Source: Poriferisodalis sp965237655 (GTDB taxonomy: Bacteria; Actinomycetota; Acidimicrobiia; Acidimicrobiales; Poriferisodalaceae). From it: a stretch of 64,000 nucleotides of DNA. Shown piece after piece: positions 60,150 through 64,000 of the stretch. Position numbers and translations under genes: made by a program. The stretch covers positions 868,001 to 932,000 of the forward strand of contig NZ_CBDEGB010000002.1 in assembly GCF_965237655.1 (NCBI RefSeq), given 5' to 3'. The notes under the pieces are model-generated. The model did not search any database. It had not been told where the DNA came from and worked only from the letters and a program-made list of their open reading frames with translations. Numbering within the stretch: position 1 is the first letter of the stretch; the number at the start of each line of letters is the position of its first letter.

Positions 60150-61010
60150 TCAGCTGCCAGTACTGATGTCGGCGACCAGATCGGCCACCCGCATCTCGCC
60201 CTCGCGGGTCTGCCCGCCGAGAGCAAGGAACCGCTCCATCGCGGGACGAGCCTCGAGAGTGCGCATGAGCTGCTGGAACAGGTACTGCTCGGTGAACAGT
60301 CCCTCGCGCAGCGGCTGGTCGTCGGCGGCGTTGACCGCCTGCTTGGCCAGCGCGACTGCTTGGGGCGGGAACTTTGCAATTCGGTAGGCCAGATCGGTCA
60401 CGAAGGGCCGCAGCTCGTCGGCGGGAAGCGCCCGGTTCAGGTAGCCCCACTGATCGGCGGTACGTGCGTCGAGGTCGACGCCGCCCAGGATCACCTCCAT
60501 GGCGCGCCCGCGTCCCACGAGCCGGGGGAGACGCTGTGTGCCGGTCCCGCCGGGCAGGATGCCGATGGGCACCTCCATCTGGTTGATGAAGGTGCGATCG
60601 ATGGCGCCGAAGCGCATGTCGCACGACATGGACAGCTCGCTGCCGCCGCCGCCGACCCGTCCTCCGATCTCGACGATGGTGGCCTTGCCCATCGTGCGGT
60701 AGCGCTCGCACATGGCGTGGAAGCCGCCCAGCTCGGTGGGGCGCTCAGCCGGTCCCTCGGTGGGGAAGCCGAGAATTGCCTCCACGTCGAAGTGCGCGAT
60801 GAAGAAGTCCGGATTGTCGCTGCGCAGCACGACCACCCGCACGGAGGCGTCGTCGGCAACGTGGCTGCTGAATTTGGCCAGCTCGCGGAACAGCGCCAGC
60901 GTCATCACGTTGATCGGCGGGGCGTCAATGGTTGCGAACACCACGCCGGCATCGCGTTCGATGTGCAGCAGCACGAAGTCGTCGTCGGCTATCTGAGATG
61001 GGGAGCTCAT
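60150..61010 (-). CDS. Enoyl-CoA hydratase/isomerase family protein
   Basis: The crotonase-fold protein has about 286 residues. It has PPINVMTLALFRELAKF, VLRSDNPDFFIAHFDVEAIL for the first oxyanion segment and EIGGRVGGGGSELSMSCDMRFGA near residues 110-130 for the second. The catalytic Glu is probably in GGGGSELSMSCD or in NQMEVPIGILPGGTGTQRLPRLVG. The ATG at 61010 is chosen; upstream residues are not conserved. It heads the run ending with the CoA-transferase and is divergent from recA. Confidence 0.9.
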   Translation of the reverse strand: MSSPSQIADDDFVLLHIERDAGVVFATIDAPPINVMTLALFRELAKFSSHVADDASVRVVVLRSDNPDFFIAHFDVEAILGFPTEGPAERPTELGGFHAMCERYRTMGKATIVEIGGRVGGGGSELSMSCDMRFGAIDRTFINQMEVPIGILPGGTGTQRLPRLVGRGRAMEVILGGVDLDARTADQWGYLNRALPADELRPFVTDLAYRIAKFPPQAVALAKQAVNAADDQPLREGLFTEQYLFQQLMRTLEARPAMERFLALGGQTREGEMRVADLVADISTGS

Positions 61011-61106
61011 GGGGCGCAGCGTGCCACATGGGTACGACACGATGACGTGCCGGCCGCTCGCGCACACACGAGGCGTGTCTGAGTTCCCCAATCTCGGCCC
61101 CTGGCC

Positions 61107-61136
61107 TTGACACGAACTGATGTTCGGAACTACATT
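61107..61136 (+). promoter_or_regulatory. recA promoter with SOS box
   Basis: TTGACA (61107-61112) and TACATT (61131-61136) are spaced 18 bases and enclose GAACTGATGTTC (61114-61125), a perfect LexA half-site pair with the flanking CGAAC/GTTCG. LexA would occlude RNA polymerase here. The spacing from -10 to the recA ATG implies a leader of about 200 bases. Confidence 0.82.
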
Positions 61137-61344
61137 GCTGTCATTCGTAGTGGCTGCTGTAACAGCGCAGAGCGCTTGAGCAGGGGCCGCCAGTGCAGCG
61201 ACGTGCGGCGCACCGAGCGTGACCGCTGTCCGAGGGAGATCAACCGGCAGAAAATCACCCGTGAGTTGTCACACCCCGCTCCTACGGTGCCACCAGACGG
61301 CATCGCACACCGGGTGCGGCCGGCGGGTGTCCGAGGAGGACGAC

Positions 61345-62427
61345 ATGGATAAGCAGGATCGGGAACGAGCACTGGATATGACGCTCACACAGATCCGACG
61401 CCAGTTCGGCGACGGGTCGGTGATGAAGATGGGCGAGAAGCATCACATGGCTGTCGAGGCGATCTCGTCCGGCAGTCTCGCAATCGACCTGGCGCTCGGC
61501 ATCGGCGGCTTTCCCCGCGGCCGGGTGGTGGAGGTGTACGGCCCGGAGGCATCGGGCAAGTCCACGCTCGCCATGCACCTGGTGGCCGAGGCCCAGCGAA
61601 CCGGTGGCGTCTGCGCCTATGTCGACGCCGAGCACGCAATGGATCCGCTGTACGCGAAGAACATCGGCGTCGATGTGGACGAGCTGCTGATCTCCCAGCC
61701 CGACACCGGCGAGCAGGCGCTCGAGATCACCGACATGCTGATTCGCTCGGGAGCGATTGACGTGGTGGTGATCGACTCGGTGGCAGCGCTCACGCCGCGG
61801 GCCGAGATCGAAGGCGAGATGGGCGACCACCATGTCGGCTTGCAGGCGCGTCTCATGTCGCAGGCGCTGCGCAAGCTCACCGCCAACCTCAGCAGGACCA
61901 AGACGATCTGCATGTTCATCAATCAGCTGCGCGAGAAGATCGGCGTGATGTTCGGCAGCCCTGAGACCACGTCGGGTGGTCGGGCGCTGAAGTTCTACTC
62001 AACGGTGCGCATCGACATCCGCCGCATCGAGGCCATCAAGATCGAAGGCGAAGTCGTGGGCGGACGCACACGCGTCAAGATCGTCAAGAACAAGGTGGCG
62101 CCGCCGTTCCGCCAGGCCGAGTTCGACATCATGTACGGGCATGGCATCAGCCGCGAGGGTTCGCTGCTCGACGTGGGCGTCGAGCACGGCATCGTGAAGA
62201 AGTCCGGTGCTTGGTACACCTACGAGGGCGAGCAACTGGGCCAAGGTCGCGAGAACGCCAAGAAGTTCCTGATCGCTAATCCCGAAGTCACCGTCGAGAT
62301 CGACGGCCGGATCCGGCGTGCGCTGGGTCTCGGCGTCGACGGTGACCCTGCCGACAGCGATGCCGACGTGCTCGACCGTCTGAACGATGCGCAGGCGACA
62401 CGGACTGAGGGTGCCAGCGTCGACTGA
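61345..62427 (+). CDS. recA: Recombinase RecA
   Basis: RecA drives homologous recombination and LexA self-cleavage. The 360-residue protein starts MDKQDRERALDMTLTQIRRQFGDGSVMKMGE. Walker A is GPEASGKSTL near residue 68. Walker B is VVVIDSVAAL near 142. The L1 and L2 loops (GEMGDHHVGLQARLMSQALRKL and NQLREKIGVMFGSPETTSGGRALKFYSTVR) and the C-terminal domain follow. ATG at 61345 is supported by GAGGAGG. The SOS promoter lies about 230 bases upstream. The relic of a flavin monooxygenase gene follows and then miaB. Confidence 0.97.
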   Translation: MDKQDRERALDMTLTQIRRQFGDGSVMKMGEKHHMAVEAISSGSLAIDLALGIGGFPRGRVVEVYGPEASGKSTLAMHLVAEAQRTGGVCAYVDAEHAMDPLYAKNIGVDVDELLISQPDTGEQALEITDMLIRSGAIDVVVIDSVAALTPRAEIEGEMGDHHVGLQARLMSQALRKLTANLSRTKTICMFINQLREKIGVMFGSPETTSGGRALKFYSTVRIDIRRIEAIKIEGEVVGGRTRVKIVKNKVAPPFRQAEFDIMYGHGISREGSLLDVGVEHGIVKKSGAWYTYEGEQLGQGRENAKKFLIANPEVTVEIDGRIRRALGLGVDGDPADSDADVLDRLNDAQATRTEGASVD

Positions 62428-62709
62428 GCCAATCGGCCGACGCAGCGCGCCGGCCGTCCCGGCAATTCGGCACTGCACGACGGTGTCCAGTACGAGGTCG
62501 ACCTGCTCATCTATGCCACGGGCTTCGAGGTGCAGCAGACCGGCATCTACAACCAGATTGTGGGCGAGGGCGGCCTTGAGCTCAACGACAAATACTCAGA
62601 GGGCATCCGCACGCTGATGGGGATCCACACGGCCGGATATCCGAACCTGTTCATCATGTCGCACGCCCGCGACAACATGTCACAGAACTTCGCGTTCACC
62701 CGTCGCTGA
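62428..62709 (+). pseudogene. Relic of a flavin-containing (Baeyer-Villiger-type) monooxygenase C-terminus
   Basis: Directly after the recA stop, and in the same frame, this reads ...ALHDGVQYEVDLLIYATGFEV, then GGLELNDKYSEGIRTLMGIHTAGYPNLFIMSHARDNMSQNFAFTRR and a TGA at 62707-62709. The DLLIYATGF and GIxxxGYPNLFI strings are the hallmark of the second dinucleotide-binding half of FAD-dependent monooxygenases. There is no start or N-terminal Rossmann domain. Only about the last 80 codons are kept. Confidence 0.8.
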
Positions 62710-62750
62710 GGCTGCTCTGCGGCTCGGAGCGCGCCCCTAGCCTTGACGCC

Positions 62751-64000
62751 GTGGCTGCGGGCGAGCAAGTCCAACGAGGCGAGACCCAGCGCAGCTACTT
62801 CGTGCGCACCTACGGGTGCCAGATGAACGAGCACGACTCCGAACGGATCGCCGGCCTGCTGGAGGCTGAGGACTTGGTCGCCGCACCGACGATGGCCGAT
62901 GCGGACATCATCGTGCTGAACACCTGTTGCATCCGCGAGAACGCCGACAACAAGCTCTACGGGCAGCTCGGGAACCTCAAGCGCCTCAAGGAGGACCGAC
63001 CCGAAGTGCAGATCGCCGTTGCAGGCTGCCTGGCACAGAAGGACCAGGACCTTGTGCGCGAGCGGGCTCCCCACGTCGACGTGGTCTTCGGTACCCACAA
63101 CGTGAGCCGTGCCGCCGAACTGCTGGCCGATGCGCGGGTATCAGGGCCGTTGACGGAGATCCTCACCGAGTCCGAGGAGTTTCCGTCGGCGCTTCCAGTG
63201 CGACGTGATGCCCAGCACGCAGCGTGGGTCACGATCCAGATCGGCTGCGACAACGCGTGCGCCTTCTGCATCGTGCCCTCGGTTCGGGGCCGTGAGATCT
63301 CCCGGCCGTTCGGAGAACTCATCGACGAAGTGTGCCGGCTGGCGACCGACGGCGTCAGCGAGGTGACCCTGCTGGGACAGAACGTCAACAGCTATGGCCG
63401 AGACGTGACCCTGGCGCTGCGCGGCACGAACGGTGAGATCGATGCCGCATGGCGTGCCGGCGAGACCTGGGCAGGTGGGCGCCGCACGGCACGGCCGCTG
63501 TTCGGTGATCTGCTGCGCGCCGTCGGCGCAATCGAAGGCATCGAGCGGGTGCGGTTCACCAGCCCGCACCCGAAGGATCTGCGGGCCGACGTCATCTCGG
63601 CCATGGCACAGACGCCGGCGGTGTGCGAGCACCTCCACCTTCCCCTGCAGTCCGGCAGCGATGAGGTGCTGGCCGCCATGCACCGGGGCTACACCGCCCA
63701 GCGCTACCTCGAGCGGCTCGGCGCAGCCCGTGACGCTGTTGCGGACTTGGCAGTGAGCACCGACATCATCGTCGGCTTCCCCGGAGAGTCCGAAACAGAT
63801 TTCGCTGCGACGCTCGAACTCGTTGCAGAAGCCCGCTTCGACAGCGCGTTCACGTTCGTCTTCTCGCCGCGACCCGGCACCGAGGCCGCTGAGCTGAGCG
63901 ATCGATTTGTGGCACCTGCTGTGGCAGCCGAGCGCATGGAGCGGCTGCGAACCGTCGTCGAGCGATCGGCACGACTGGGCAACGAGTCGCGTGTCGGTCG
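62751..64000 (+). CDS. miaB: tRNA-2-methylthio-N6-dimethylallyladenosine synthase MiaB (5' part)
   Basis: The frame is open to the right edge (416 codons seen of about 450-500). MiaB adds a methylthio group to i6A37 of tRNA. The N-terminal UPF0004 domain has SYFVRTYGCQMNEHDSERI and LNTCCIRENADNKLYG with cluster cysteines, and VAGCLAQKD. The radical-SAM motif is GCDNACAFCIVPSVRGREISRP near residue 165. LLGQNVNSYG and PLQSGSDEVLAAMHRGYT follow. The GTG at 62751 is the likely start. It is downstream of recA as in many actinobacteria. Confidence 0.94.
   Translation, partial: MAAGEQVQRGETQRSYFVRTYGCQMNEHDSERIAGLLEAEDLVAAPTMADADIIVLNTCCIRENADNKLYGQLGNLKRLKEDRPEVQIAVAGCLAQKDQDLVRERAPHVDVVFGTHNVSRAAELLADARVSGPLTEILTESEEFPSALPVRRDAQHAAWVTIQIGCDNACAFCIVPSVRGREISRPFGELIDEVCRLATDGVSEVTLLGQNVNSYGRDVTLALRGTNGEIDAAWRAGETWAGGRRTARPLFGDLLRAVGAIEGIERVRFTSPHPKDLRADVISAMAQTPAVCEHLHLPLQSGSDEVLAAMHRGYTAQRYLERLGAARDAVADLAVSTDIIVGFPGESETDFAATLELVAEARFDSAFTFVFSPRPGTEAAELSDRFVAPAVAAERMERLRTVVERSARLGNESRVG

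Noticed and set aside
62647..62656. GAACCTGTTC as an SOS box
   Set aside because: The spacer is 2 bases, not 4, and it lies inside the monooxygenase relic.
62425..62709. RecA extended by stop-codon readthrough
   Set aside because: The downstream frame is the tail of an unrelated flavin monooxygenase, in frame by a one-in-three chance; no readthrough signal is visible.
1..64000. CRISPR arrays, tRNA and rRNA genes
   Set aside because: No regularly spaced repeats and no tRNA-like cloverleaf or rRNA signature were seen by eye. A covariance-model scan would be decisive.

Overview
The window is a chromosomal segment of a high-GC actinobacterium, most likely class Acidimicrobiia. The evidence is the backbone order rpsO, pnp, dapB, rnj, dapA, ftsK, pgsA, cinA, recA, miaB, the use of GTG and TTG starts, several F420-type luciferase-like oxidoreductases, two 13E12/DUF222 HNH proteins and an actinobacterial SOS box (GAAC-N4-GTTC) in the recA promoter. 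The genus cannot be fixed from the sequence alone.

Layout. At the left edge is a broken, secreted Calx-beta repeat protein on the minus strand. Positions 4.7-8.5 kb hold rpsO, pnp and dapB. Positions 8.5-10.9 kb hold a decayed HigB/HigA-like toxin-antitoxin locus, a MNT-type nucleotidyltransferase and a DUF222 HNH protein. Positions 11-19.4 kb hold rnj, dapA, an unknown wHTH-like gene, an acyl-CoA synthetase, a membrane protein and ftsK. Positions 19.4-22.7 kb carry catabolic enzymes (P450, MBL hydrolase, SMP-30). Positions 22.7-28.0 kb are an accessory island: VapBC, gene relics, and a type IV AbiE system split by an intact IS21-family element with a 6-bp target duplication. Positions 28-44 kb are mainly lipid, CoA and F420 metabolism plus transporters, with a second DUF222 protein. 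Positions 44-46.6 kb carry an unusual family A DNA polymerase with a 3'-5' exonuclease domain. Positions 46.8-51.3 kb hold a RloA/RloB-like ATPase plus TOPRIM pair, an aminotransferase and a RES-type toxin operon. The core returns with pgsA and cinA, followed by two LLM oxidoreductases, a small unknown operon (wHTH plus DUF3800-like) under a perfect SOS-type box, a CoA-transferase/MFS/enoyl-CoA hydratase run, recA and the 5' part of miaB.

How the genes work together. Translation and RNA decay (rpsO, pnp, rnj), lysine/peptidoglycan precursor synthesis (dapA, dapB), chromosome segregation (ftsK), phospholipid synthesis (pgsA) and the SOS response (recA) form the conserved frame. Between these blocks lie catabolic genes typical of a heterotroph living on lipids or aromatics, and an unusually dense set of toxin-antitoxin or defence-like loci in several states of decay.

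The most interesting signals are these. (1) Three perfect GAAC-N4-GTTC boxes were seen by eye: at recA, overlapping the start codon of the second DUF222 HNH gene, and immediately upstream of the unknown DUF3800-like operon. (2) The IS21 insertion into abiEii can be reverted on paper to a 330-residue toxin gene with a GTGA overlap to abiEi. (3) There is a recurring pattern of short relics or duplications of gene 3' ends. No tRNA, rRNA or CRISPR array was found.
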